Shown: positions 1 through 5,590, counted from the stretch's first letter. The stretch is 5,832 nucleotides of DNA from Ilumatobacteraceae bacterium (GCA_007117775.1 SKFX01000080.1:1-5832); one strand, 5' to 3'. Notes: generated by a model from the sequence alone, not told the origin. Made by a program: numbers and translations.

Positions 1-620
1 AGGCCCCATTCGAGGGCCTGATGGGCGTCGATGAAGTTGCCGGTGTAGCTCATCTCGCGGGCCCGACGGATGCCGATGGCCTGGGGGAGCAGCACCGTGA
101 GGCCCCATCCGGGCATCACGCCGACACGACTGTGGGTGTCGCCGAACTTGGCGCGTTCGGAGGCGATCAGAAAATCGCAGTTCAATGCCAACTCGAAACC
201 GCCGGTCACCGCGACCCCGTTGATCGCTCCGATGAGGGGTTTGTCGATCCGTGGGAACGGACCGCGGTGGGCGCCGCGGCCAGCAGTGGCTGACAGATTC
301 GCCCCCGATGAGGCCAACTCTGCCAGATCGAGGCCGGCACAGAACGCCGGATCGGCACCGGTCAAGATGATGACCTCGACCGAGTCATCGTGGCCGGCGT
401 GCTCCATGGTTTCCCACAGCGCGATCAGCACCTCGCTCGAGAGTGCATTGCGCACCTCGGGACGGTTCAAGGTGATGGTGGCGATCCGGTCGGCCACCTC
501 GTAGACGATCACTGAGGAACCGATCTCCGGATCGGTCGCATCCGTCGAGACCGACGGTGGTGACAGCGGTGGTGCTGGCTGTGCTTCGGGCTCTGGCCCG
601 GGCATCGAGGAATCGCTCAT
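1..620 (-). CDS. Enoyl-CoA hydratase/isomerase (crotonase) family protein, C-terminus cut by window edge
   Basis: The reading frame starts at ATG 620 and stays open to the window edge, giving 206 full codons of a crotonase-fold protein. These enzymes act on acyl-CoA thioesters, usually in fatty-acid or side-chain beta-oxidation. Seen: LNRPEVRNAL (51-60), the first oxyanion-hole segment AFCAGLDL (92-99), and the second, NGVAVTGGFELAL (134-146). E143 matches the first catalytic glutamate of rat enoyl-CoA hydratase (E144), but the second (E164) falls on H163 in FGDTHSRVG. That DTH-type motif is one I associate with a mycobacterial EchA-like subgroup, so the exact reaction is unclear. Residues 1-36 form a Pro/Ser-rich, probably disordered extension absent from most crotonases; GTG 512 (V37) is an alternative start that would remove it. 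ATG 620 lies only 4 bp after the preceding stop, with no strong Shine-Dalgarno, which fits translational coupling with the 625-1242 gene. Confidence 0.88.
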   Translation of the reverse strand, partial: MSDSSMPGPEPEAQPAPPLSPPSVSTDATDPEIGSSVIVYEVADRIATITLNRPEVRNALSSEVLIALWETMEHAGHDDSVEVIILTGADPAFCAGLDLAELASSGANLSATAGRGAHRGPFPRIDKPLIGAINGVAVTGGFELALNCDFLIASERAKFGDTHSRVGVMPGWGLTVLLPQAIGIRRAREMSYTGNFIDAHQALEWG

Positions 621-624
621 CGTC

Positions 625-1242
625 TCAGTCTGACCCATCGCCGTCATCGGCGGGAAGGTAGGCCAGATCGAGATCCCCGAGCTTCACGAGCAATGACGCG
701 ATCCATCCGCCGAGGGCACCGAAATGATCGTCGAGGACTGAACTCGATCCATCCGCGAGCGTCTCCTCGGCCAGCTCATAGAGGCCCTCATAGGTGATCT
801 CGACAGCGTGTTCGATCGAGTCGTCATCGGAGTCGAGATAGCCGGTCTCGAGTGTCAGTCCGGCCCGTTCGAGTCGTTCGCCGCCGATCGGAGGGCTCAC
901 GGCCGGAACGGTCGCGAACATATCGGCGGCATCGGGGGTCGTTGCGAGGCGCTGGACGCGCAGCACCACCTCGAGTTCGATACAGGGCTGGCGATCGAGG
1001 TGTTCTTCGACATACCACTGCCGGTAGGCGGTCTGGCTCCACGATGGCCAGTCGAAGGTGAGATGCGCGATGACGCGTGGTGGTTGGCCCTCACCGGGTA
1101 GGCCGTAGCTGGTCTCCCAGGTGAGATCGCCGACGAGCACATCGACCTGGAAGTGCTCCTCGAAGGCCTGACGCTCCAAGAACGCGGCCTCGAAGGCCTC
1201 GCGCACAGCGCTGATCGCATCGGTGAACACATGGTCGAGCAT
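625..1242 (-). CDS. Unknown acidic 205-residue protein
   Basis: I do not recognise a family. The product is acidic, most of all in its second half (YLDSDDDSIEH around 135-145 and a Asp-rich tail DDGDGSD). It appears soluble, with no signal peptide or membrane segment. The N-terminus (about 8-32) reads as an amphipathic helix rich in Glu, Ala and Phe. A beta-rich middle follows (VDVLVGDLTWETSY at 33-46, VIAHLTFDWPSW at 57-68, CIELEVVLRVQRL at 87-99), then a helical C-terminal part. The strand-helix alternation suggests one compact domain. It is the first gene of a leftward pair, with its stop 4 bp from the crotonase start at 620, so a role linked to that enzyme is possible but unproven. ATG 1242 has no Shine-Dalgarno; a -10-like TAGCCT sits 9 nt upstream, fitting a leaderless or nearly leaderless mRNA. 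Coding is supported by GC-rich third positions and the operon-like layout. Confidence 0.75.
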   Translation of the reverse strand: MLDHVFTDAISAVREAFEAAFLERQAFEEHFQVDVLVGDLTWETSYGLPGEGQPPRVIAHLTFDWPSWSQTAYRQWYVEEHLDRQPCIELEVVLRVQRLATTPDAADMFATVPAVSPPIGGERLERAGLTLETGYLDSDDDSIEHAVEITYEGLYELAEETLADGSSSVLDDHFGALGGWIASLLVKLGDLDLAYLPADDGDGSD

Positions 1243-1251
1243 GACAGGGTG

Positions 1252-1257
1252 AGGCTA
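1252..1257 (-). promoter_or_regulatory. Putative -10 element for the leftward pair (leaderless type)
   Basis: Read on the minus strand this is TAGCCT, which fits the actinobacterial TANNNT -10 pattern. Its end is 9 nt from the A of ATG 1242, so transcription would begin at or just before the start codon. No Shine-Dalgarno is present, consistent with a leaderless transcript. I see no convincing -35. This is a motif match only. Confidence 0.4.
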
Positions 1258-1294
1258 GCTGGGTGTCGGGTGCTGCTGGGCCTGGCAGGTCTGT

Positions 1295-1300
1295 CAGACT
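1295..1300 (+). promoter_or_regulatory. Putative -10 element for the rightward crotonase (leaderless type)
   Basis: CAGACT differs at one position from the TANNNT pattern (TAGACT) and ends 6 nt before ATG 1307. That spacing places the transcription start on or next to the A of the start codon. There is no Shine-Dalgarno before this ATG, so leaderless translation is the simplest reading. The 64-bp gap 1243-1306 would then hold two back-to-back promoters. Confidence 0.4.
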
Positions 1301-1306
1301 GCAGCG

Positions 1307-2059
1307 ATGGCACTGGTGAACACACAGATCCGTGACGGTGTGGCGACCCTCACCCTCAACAACCCCTCGGAGCGCAACACTCTCACGGCCGACATGGTGA
1401 CTGAGATCGTCGGGGCCATGGACCGGGCCGAGGCCGATCCCGGTGTCGGCGCGGTGGTGGTCACCGGAGCCCCACCGGCGTTCTGCGCCGGGGCGAATCT
1501 GGGCAATCTGGCCGAGGCCACCGCCGAGGGACTCGAGGCGATCTATGAGGGGTTCCTGCGGATCGCCCGCAGCCCGCTACCGACACTCGCGGCGGTGAAC
1601 GGGGCCGCGGTCGGCGCCGGGATGAACCTGGCGCTCGGCTGCGATGTGCGCATCGCTGCAGCCTCGGCGCGTTTCGACACCCGCTTTCTGCAGATCGGCA
1701 TCCATCCCGGCGGTGGCCACACCTGGATGCTGCGCCGGATCGCCGGCCCGCAGGCCGCCCATGCCGCGGTGGTGTTCGGTGAGGTTCTCGACGGTGCCGA
1801 GGCTGAACGCATCGGTCTTGTGTGGCGCTGTGTGCCCGATGACGAACTTGCCACCACAGCACAGACCATGGCGGCACGTGCCGCCTCTGCACCTCGCGAT
1901 CTCGCCATCGCAGTGAAATCGACCATCGATCAGATGGCTGATATCGCCGAGCACCGCGACGCGGTGGCTCTCGAGCTCGAGCCGCAGCTGTGGAGTACGC
2001 GTCAACCCTGGTTCGCCGAACGTCTTGCTGCCCTCCAACAGCGCATCTCCAAGCGCTGA
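1307..2059 (+). CDS. Enoyl-CoA hydratase/isomerase family protein lacking both classical catalytic glutamates
   Basis: A complete crotonase-fold protein of 250 residues, normal length for single-domain members, which bind acyl-CoA thioesters. Seen: LNNPSERNTL (17-26), the first oxyanion-hole segment AFCAGANL (58-65), and the second, NGAAVGAGMNLALGCD (98-113). An ungapped comparison with rat enoyl-CoA hydratase as I remember it puts N107 at the first catalytic glutamate (E144) and F127 (in FDTRFLQIG) at the second (E164). Hydration by the textbook mechanism is therefore unlikely. Isomerase, hydrolase, decarboxylase or a non-catalytic acyl-CoA-binding role, as proposed for mycobacterial EchA6, are all open. 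The FDTRFLQIGIHPGGGHTWML segment (123-142) resembles a recurring actinobacterial EchA subgroup. The gene is monocistronic, starts without a Shine-Dalgarno near a -10-like CAGACT, and is followed by GC-rich hairpins. It diverges from another crotonase operon, so the two may serve one acyl-CoA pathway. Confidence 0.9.
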   Translation: MALVNTQIRDGVATLTLNNPSERNTLTADMVTEIVGAMDRAEADPGVGAVVVTGAPPAFCAGANLGNLAEATAEGLEAIYEGFLRIARSPLPTLAAVNGAAVGAGMNLALGCDVRIAAASARFDTRFLQIGIHPGGGHTWMLRRIAGPQAAHAAVVFGEVLDGAEAERIGLVWRCVPDDELATTAQTMAARAASAPRDLAIAVKSTIDQMADIAEHRDAVALELEPQLWSTRQPWFAERLAALQQRISKR

Positions 2060-2088
2060 GACCGCTCCTGATACCAGCGGTTCGCACC

Positions 2089-2116
2089 CGGGCCGATGGG
2101 CCCGAGGGCGCCTCGG
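2089..2116 (+). terminator. Two overlapping GC-rich hairpins after the crotonase gene
   Basis: The first hairpin pairs CGGGCC (2089-2094) with GGCCCG (2099-2104) around GATG. The second pairs CCGAGG (2102-2107) with CCTCGG (2111-2116) around GCG. They share bases 2102-2104, so only one can form fully. They begin 30 nt after the stop codon and lie before the next promoter. There is no U-tract, so this would be a U-less actinobacterial-type terminator or simply an RNA 3'-end stabiliser. Confidence 0.4.
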
Positions 2117-2124
2117 TGATGGGC

Positions 2125-2130
2125 TAGGGT
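2125..2130 (+). promoter_or_regulatory. Putative -10 element (TAGGGT) for the small basic protein gene
   Basis: TAGGGT in the context GGGCTAGGGTGACACC is a good actinobacterial -10 match. The transcription start would be near 2137, giving a leader of about 50 nt before ATG 2186 that contains a proper Shine-Dalgarno. No clear -35 is seen, which is common for such promoters. Confidence 0.5.
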
Positions 2131-2171
2131 GACACCTGGGGGAGAGCTACATCAGTACCACGTCCGTACTC

Positions 2172-2177
2172 AGGGGG
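2172..2177 (+). promoter_or_regulatory. Shine-Dalgarno that fixes the start of the small basic protein
   Basis: AGGGGG lies 8 nt before ATG 2186. This supports ATG 2186 over the longer in-frame GTG at 2129, which would overlap the -10 element and has no ribosome binding site. Confidence 0.65.
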
Positions 2178-2185
2178 TAGCCCGA

Positions 2186-2500
2186 ATGAGCCAACGACAT
2201 CGCGTCGACCAGGATCCGTTGCCACCGCGACGAGAGATCAGGGCCCGGGCCCATGGTGAACGACACCGCATCCGTGTCGAATTGCACCAGGTGGCCATGC
2301 AGGTCAGTTCCGGAGTCGATCCGGCCGATCTCCACGAGCCGGGGGCGGCCTGGAAACCGGTCCATCACCATTCATCGCAGATCGCGGCCCGCAAAGCATC
2401 GGGTTCGCGCCGGCTGCGTCACTGGAAGACCAAGATGTGGAAGCGGCGCACCACGCTGCGTCGTGAGCGCAACGCCACACTGCGCCTCAGCACCGAGTGA
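2186..2500 (+). CDS. Small basic hypothetical protein (104 residues)
   Basis: I cannot assign a function. The protein has a His/Arg-rich N-terminal half (MSQRHRVDQD, then HGERHRIRVELHQVAMQV at about 23-40), a short acidic-to-neutral linker (GVDPADLHEPGAAWKPVHHH), and a strongly basic, aromatic C-terminal stretch (RRLRHWKTKMWKRRTTLRR, about 75-93). There is no signal peptide or membrane helix. The charge and the Trp/Lys/Arg tail suggest nucleic-acid or ribosome contact, but that is inference only. Coding is supported by a -10 element, a well-spaced Shine-Dalgarno and GC-rich third codon positions. I have a vague memory of similar RHWKTKxWKRR tails in actinobacterial hypothetical proteins, which I cannot verify. 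The gene stands alone and converges on the GNAT gene, with 54 bp between the stops. A 74-residue open frame lies antisense to it and could be the real gene, though this is less likely. Confidence 0.7.
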   Translation: MSQRHRVDQDPLPPRREIRARAHGERHRIRVELHQVAMQVSSGVDPADLHEPGAAWKPVHHHSSQIAARKASGSRRLRHWKTKMWKRRTTLRRERNATLRLSTE

Positions 2501-2529
2501 TCGCTGATCGGTGGCGGTGCTCGACGTCA

Positions 2530-2547
2530 CCCGCAATCGACCGCGGG
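2530..2547. terminator. Weak hairpin between converging genes
   Basis: CCCGC (2530-2534) pairs with GCGGG (2543-2547) around an 8-nt loop, inside the 54-bp gap between two converging stop codons. It could act in both directions, but the stem is short and no U-tract follows on either strand. Confidence 0.22.
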
Positions 2548-2554
2548 CGGGGTG

Positions 2555-3178
2555 TCACCACCAGACGACCTCGAAGTCGGCGCGACGCTCTGGCCACTCC
2601 TCGGCGGTGATCGCATAGCGCAGGTGGTCCTCCCAGGCGCCGTTGATCTCGAGATAGCGCTCGGCGAGGCCCTCGCAGCGCAGCCGCAGTTTCTCCACGA
2701 CCCGGCGACTGTTCAGATTGCGTGGCACGATGCAGATCTCGATGCGATGCAGCCGTAACTGCTCGAAACAGAACCGCAGCAGCACCGCCACCGCTTCAGC
2801 GATGTAGGCGTGGCCGGCGTGGTGGCGATCGATCCAATAGCCGATGGTGCCCGACTGCAGCGATCCGCGCAGGACATGGTTCAGATTGACCTCTCCGACG
2901 AGGCGTTGGTCGACGAAGACCCCGAAGGCATAGGCCGAATCCGCTGAGCGATCGCGCGCCCGGGCATTGCAGCGCATCTCGAACGCGGCACGGTCATTGG
3001 CCGGGTCTGGGAAGCCCGCTTGGCGCCTCGGTTCCCAAGGCAGCAGCCATTCCTCGTTATCGAGGCGAATCTGCGACCAGGCATCGAAATCCTTGCCCAC
3101 CAGCGGTCGCAGGAGCACTCGACGGCCATAGAGCCGCATCGGGGCGGTCGGCCGACCCAGTGAGGAGGGATGTCGCAT
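2555..3178 (-). CDS. GNAT-family N-acetyltransferase, RimJ/RimL type
   Basis: A 207-residue acetyltransferase of the type that moves acetyl from acetyl-CoA to an N-terminal alpha-amino group (ribosomal proteins for RimI/J/L) or a small amine. The domain runs from RLYGRRVLLRPLVGKDFDAW (15-34) to near residue 192. The strand-rich core is YAFGVFVDQRLVGEVNLNHV (83-102). The acetyl-CoA pyrophosphate loop appears as GYWIDRHHAGHAYIAEAV (113-130), with HHAGHA where Q/R-x-x-G-x-G/A is usual; an H-A-G loop is common in RimJ-like members. Motif B is NLNSRRVVEKLRLRCEG (154-170), with Arg replacing the usual Gly after EKL. I chose ATG 3178 because it lies 7 nt after the DUF501 stop. The longer in-frame start at 3238 would overlap that gene by 53 bp and add a Lys/Arg-rich tail; ATG 3139 is a shorter option. 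It is the last gene of the leftward operon, and its substrate cannot be told from sequence. Confidence 0.85.
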   Translation of the reverse strand: MRHPSSLGRPTAPMRLYGRRVLLRPLVGKDFDAWSQIRLDNEEWLLPWEPRRQAGFPDPANDRAAFEMRCNARARDRSADSAYAFGVFVDQRLVGEVNLNHVLRGSLQSGTIGYWIDRHHAGHAYIAEAVAVLLRFCFEQLRLHRIEICIVPRNLNSRRVVEKLRLRCEGLAERYLEINGAWEDHLRYAITAEEWPERRADFEVVWW

Positions 3179-3185
3179 GGGCGTC

Positions 3186-4247
3186 TCAACCGCCCGCTCG
3201 ATCGGTGCTCGGCGGCGCTTCGTTCTCGTCGGTCGCATCGGTGCGGACGGTCACCTCGTCGAGATGCAGCCATCGCATCAGGCCCGCCGCGATGCACGCC
3301 GCGGCAACGATGGGGTCGACATGGTCGGGATCGAGACCCGGATTGGCACGGCGGTCTGGTCGGGCCTCGGTCACGAGGAGGCGGAAGACCTCCTCAAGGT
3401 CATCGCGGGCGATCGTCACCGTCTCGGCGATGTGGTCGGTGCCGAGTTCCACCCGGGCGAGGGAGACCGCGAGTGCGCCGGTGAGTTCGAGTTCGGCAAC
3501 GTCGAGCAGTTCGCGATGGCGACGTCGGGTCTCGACCATGGTGTCGGTCACCAACCCGAGGACATTGGTGAGATCCTCAGGGGCCGGCGGATCGCTGCGG
3601 CTGAGCGCCGCGATCATCGAGTGCTCCATCTCAATCAGTGGTTCACGCCAGTCACCACACATGATCGACGCCGATTCGAGCCCCAACCGGGCCGTCACGG
3701 TCACCGGCCCGCTCAGCGTGGCGGGCGCTGCTCGGTGTTCGGCCTCACGGTCGGCCAGCGCTGATGAGGTGCTCGGGAGATGCTCAGCCACCCAGCGGCC
3801 GACCGGATCGGCTCCGCCGGCCAGATACCAGGCGTAATGTGCATGGAGGCATTTCACCCCGGTCCGCGTCCCGCCGACGCCTCCCGACGGGCGAGGACCA
3901 TCGTGATCGCCGAGCACCGCATCACGCTCTTGTGCGTAGAGCTCATGGGCGCGGGCGATCTCGTCGGGGTCCACTTCGGCCTCGGCGCGGCGCACTCCAC
4001 CGTCGGCCTCGAGTCGGCTGACCGCTCGGATCTCGGCTGGGCCGACGAGCCAGTATCTGGTGGGCATCGGTGTGCCGTCGTTGAGCAGTGGGGCATTCTC
4101 GATGACCACCGGGGTGTCGTCATCGCTGCGGACCACGACGCGGTAGGTGCCTTGGGGTTCGCGGCCGAGCAGCGCGCGCACGGCATCGGGATCGGACGGG
4201 TTCGATGACATCGGCTCGTCATCGGTTTCGTCAGGGCGTTGATTCAC
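3186..4247 (-). CDS. DUF501 protein fused to a degenerate Ppx/GppA-like C-terminal domain
   Basis: A 353-residue two-part protein. Residues about 20-155 are a typical DUF501 domain (actinobacterial, function unknown): VRALLGREPQGTYRVVVR (23-40), NAPLLNDGTPMPTRYWLV (51-68), and the conserved GPRPSGGVGGTRTGVKCLHA (117-136) followed by HYAWYLAGG (137-145). Residues about 182-336 line up with the back half of Ppx/GppA phosphatases (compared from memory with M. tuberculosis Rv1026). LGLESASIMCG (188-198) falls on LGGGSTEIVLG, SRSDPP (216-221) on HSDPP, AELELTGAL (251-259) on VGLAGTMTT, and NPGLDPDHVDPIVAAA (302-317) on HPGRADVIGGGA. The N-terminal catalytic lobe is absent and the Gly-Gly-Gly-Ser-Thr-Glu loop is lost, so phosphatase activity is not expected. 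DUF501 and ppx genes are often neighbours in actinobacteria, which makes fusion and decay plausible. GTG 4247 has no Shine-Dalgarno; ATG 4211 (M13) is equally possible. It follows coxG by 27 bp. Confidence 0.85.
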   Translation of the reverse strand: MNQRPDETDDEPMSSNPSDPDAVRALLGREPQGTYRVVVRSDDDTPVVIENAPLLNDGTPMPTRYWLVGPAEIRAVSRLEADGGVRRAEAEVDPDEIARAHELYAQERDAVLGDHDGPRPSGGVGGTRTGVKCLHAHYAWYLAGGADPVGRWVAEHLPSTSSALADREAEHRAAPATLSGPVTVTARLGLESASIMCGDWREPLIEMEHSMIAALSRSDPPAPEDLTNVLGLVTDTMVETRRRHRELLDVAELELTGALAVSLARVELGTDHIAETVTIARDDLEEVFRLLVTEARPDRRANPGLDPDHVDPIVAAACIAAGLMRWLHLDEVTVRTDATDENEAPPSTDRAGG

Positions 4248-4274
4248 CTGGGCGCGTGTGTGGGGTCGACCCGG

Positions 4275-4955
4275 TCAGCGACGGCGACGCAGGATCAACA
4301 ACAGGACCAGAACCGCGATCGCCGCCGGGGCGAGTCGCTTCAGCAGTGCCGGCCCGGCCATCCCGGCCATATCGATCGGCTCCGATGCCGGACCGTCGAT
4401 CCGGCGGACGCCTTCGGCCGGCGCCGATGCCGCTGGTGCCGTTGCCGTATCGGCTGAGCCGCCGGCCGATGACGCTACAGCGGTGGCGGTCTCCGGACTG
4501 GCGTCCTCATCGAGCATGGTGTTGAGGTTCTGAGCGAACTGACCCATCAGTTTCTTGGAGACGTCGGCCATGATGCCACGACCGAACTGAGCGACCTTGC
4601 CGGTGATGTGCAGATCAGCGACCACCTCGACGCGGGTCGATGTGGGCGATAGCGCCTCGGCATGGGCGGTGATCTCGGCAGCGGCGTTCCCGCGGCCGCC
4701 GGTGTCGCGGCCCTCGGCGTGCAGTGCGGCACGGTAGTTCTCGTCGTCTCGTTCGGTCATATGCGCCGCACCCTTGAACTGTGTGGAGACCGCGCCGAGC
4801 TTCACTTTGACGATGCCGCGATATTCCTCACCCTCGATCTCTTGGAGCTGAGCTCCGGGCAAGCACGGGGCGATGCGCTCGAGATCGCAGATCACCGGCC
4901 AAGCCTCATCGATCGGACGGTTGACGGTGAACTCGTTGATCAGTTTCTCTGCCAT
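4275..4955 (-). CDS. coxG: CoxG-type SRPBCC protein with C-terminal membrane anchor
   Basis: A 226-residue CO dehydrogenase subunit G-family protein. CoxG proteins have a lipid/quinone-sized pocket and have been linked to membrane association and electron transfer of aerobic molybdenum CO dehydrogenase; homologues also accompany other molybdenum hydroxylases. The SRPBCC domain spans about 1-148: EFTVNRPIDEAWPVICDLERIAPCLPGA (8-35), YRGIVKVKLGAVSTQFKG (45-62), and the family-typical ITGKVAQFGRGIMADVSKKLMGQFAQNL (117-144). A low-complexity Ala/Thr/Ser/Pro linker (about 150-200) leads to a single hydrophobic helix (about 208-222) and a terminal RRRR, so the soluble domain probably sits in the cytoplasm, tail-anchored. 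ATG 4955 is chosen because GGGAGG lies 10 nt upstream; the longer frame from 5003 lacks this support. It overlaps the nucleotidyltransferase gene by 16 bp, so the two are co-translated. No CO dehydrogenase subunits are in the window, hence the partner enzyme is unknown. Confidence 0.88.
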   Translation of the reverse strand: MAEKLINEFTVNRPIDEAWPVICDLERIAPCLPGAQLQEIEGEEYRGIVKVKLGAVSTQFKGAAHMTERDDENYRAALHAEGRDTGGRGNAAAEITAHAEALSPTSTRVEVVADLHITGKVAQFGRGIMADVSKKLMGQFAQNLNTMLDEDASPETATAVASSAGGSADTATAPAASAPAEGVRRIDGPASEPIDMAGMAGPALLKRLAPAAIAVLVLLLILRRRR

Positions 4956-5578
4956 GGCTTGAGGTCCTCCCAGGTGTCGATATCGACCGACGACCCCTCG
5001 CACACTACCGCTTCCACCAGGTCCGGACGTAAGCGGATCAGGCTGCGAGCTCCCTCATCGCCGGTGTCTGGGAGCAGATCCCATACCGAGCGATGCAGTC
5101 GCACCGGGTTGGCGCGCCTGCCGCCATAGGTGGCCACAGCGATCGGTGAATCCGATGCCGCCACGGCACGCCAGGCATCCGCAGTGATGAACGGCTGATC
5201 GGCGAGACCGATCACCACCGCCTCGGCGCCGTGCGCGGCGGCGAACTCGATCCCGGTTCGCACCGAGGTGATCTGGCCCTGTTCCCACAAGGGATTGTGG
5301 ATCTCGACGAGTTGTGTCGGCGACCTATCGGCCAGATCATCGAGGCCGGCTGGACGGTGGGCGCCGGTCACCACGGCCACCGGGCCGATCCCGGCGTCGA
5401 GCACGATATCGATCGCCTGTGCGGCGATGGTGACGCCCGGGGCGATCTCGGCGTCAAGCTTGTGGAACGGCGCATCGAAGCGTCGGCCGGCGCCGGCTGC
5501 GAGCAGGATCGCCCAGATCGGCGACGTTGGGGGCTCCGGGACGCTCACCGCCTCAGTCTCGCTGCTGCGGACCGTCAC
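4940..5578 (-). CDS. MobA/MocA-like molybdenum cofactor nucleotidyltransferase
   Basis: A 212-residue MobA-like NTP transferase. Relatives such as MocA attach CMP (MobA: GMP) to molybdopterin for molybdenum hydroxylases in the cytoplasm. Seen in order: the nucleotide-binding signature AILLAAGAGRRF (23-34) with K40; NPLWEQGQITSVRTG (95-109), the MocA-like N-x-x-W-x-x-G segment; GLADQPFI (124-131), with the metal-binding Asp; RRANPVRL (154-161); GDEGAR (173-178); and DIDTWEDL (199-206). All key motifs are intact. The position ahead of coxG supports the molybdenum-hydroxylase role; whether it uses CTP or GTP cannot be told from sequence. Its stop lies inside the coxG start region (16-bp overlap). 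GTG 5578 has no Shine-Dalgarno and sits inside a perfect palindrome. GTG 5548 (V11), giving 202 residues, is a credible alternative. It is the first gene of the leftward operon, so the palindrome and TGACG array upstream probably control all four genes. Confidence 0.85.
   Translation of the reverse strand: MTVRSSETEAVSVPEPPTSPIWAILLAAGAGRRFDAPFHKLDAEIAPGVTIAAQAIDIVLDAGIGPVAVVTGAHRPAGLDDLADRSPTQLVEIHNPLWEQGQITSVRTGIEFAAAHGAEAVVIGLADQPFITADAWRAVAASDSPIAVATYGGRRANPVRLHRSVWDLLPDTGDEGARSLIRLRPDLVEAVVCEGSSVDIDTWEDLKPWQRN
4966..4971 (-). promoter_or_regulatory. Shine-Dalgarno that fixes the coxG start
   Basis: On the minus strand this reads GGGAGG, 10 nt before ATG 4955. It lies within the end of the preceding nucleotidyltransferase gene and supports ATG 4955 over the longer start at 5003. 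Confidence 0.6.
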
Positions 5579-5590
5579 ATATATGACGGT
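5571..5590. promoter_or_regulatory. Perfect palindrome, candidate operator over the nucleotidyltransferase start
   Basis: ACCGTCA (5571-5577) and TGACGGT (5584-5590) are exact inverted repeats with 7-bp arms around the AT-rich spacer CATATA. The size and symmetry suit a dimeric helix-turn-helix repressor. The palindrome covers the GTG 5578 start. Its right arm contains the first unit of the TGACG array. The spacer read on the minus strand (TATATG) could itself be a poor -10, in which case translation would begin at GTG 5548. Confidence 0.55.

Noticed and set aside
1461..2087. Leftward 208-codon frame across the second crotonase gene
   Set aside because: It is Arg-rich shadow sequence over a clear crotonase on the plus strand.
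2147..2371. Leftward 74-codon frame antisense to the small basic protein
   Set aside because: The translation looks fairly protein-like, but I find no Shine-Dalgarno or promoter for it, whereas the rightward frame has both. I keep it only as an alternative.
3179..3238. Longer N-terminus of the acetyltransferase (start at 3238)
   Set aside because: It would overlap the DUF501 gene by 53 bp and adds a Lys/Arg-rich stretch atypical of GNAT proteins. ATG 3178 gives a 7-bp gap and normal length.
3160..3837. Long rightward open frames (up to 225 codons) opposite the DUF501 gene
   Set aside because: They are antisense to a recognisable family protein, have low-complexity Ser/Arg/Ala composition, and lack a ribosome binding site. 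They are a by-product of GC-rich coding on the other strand.
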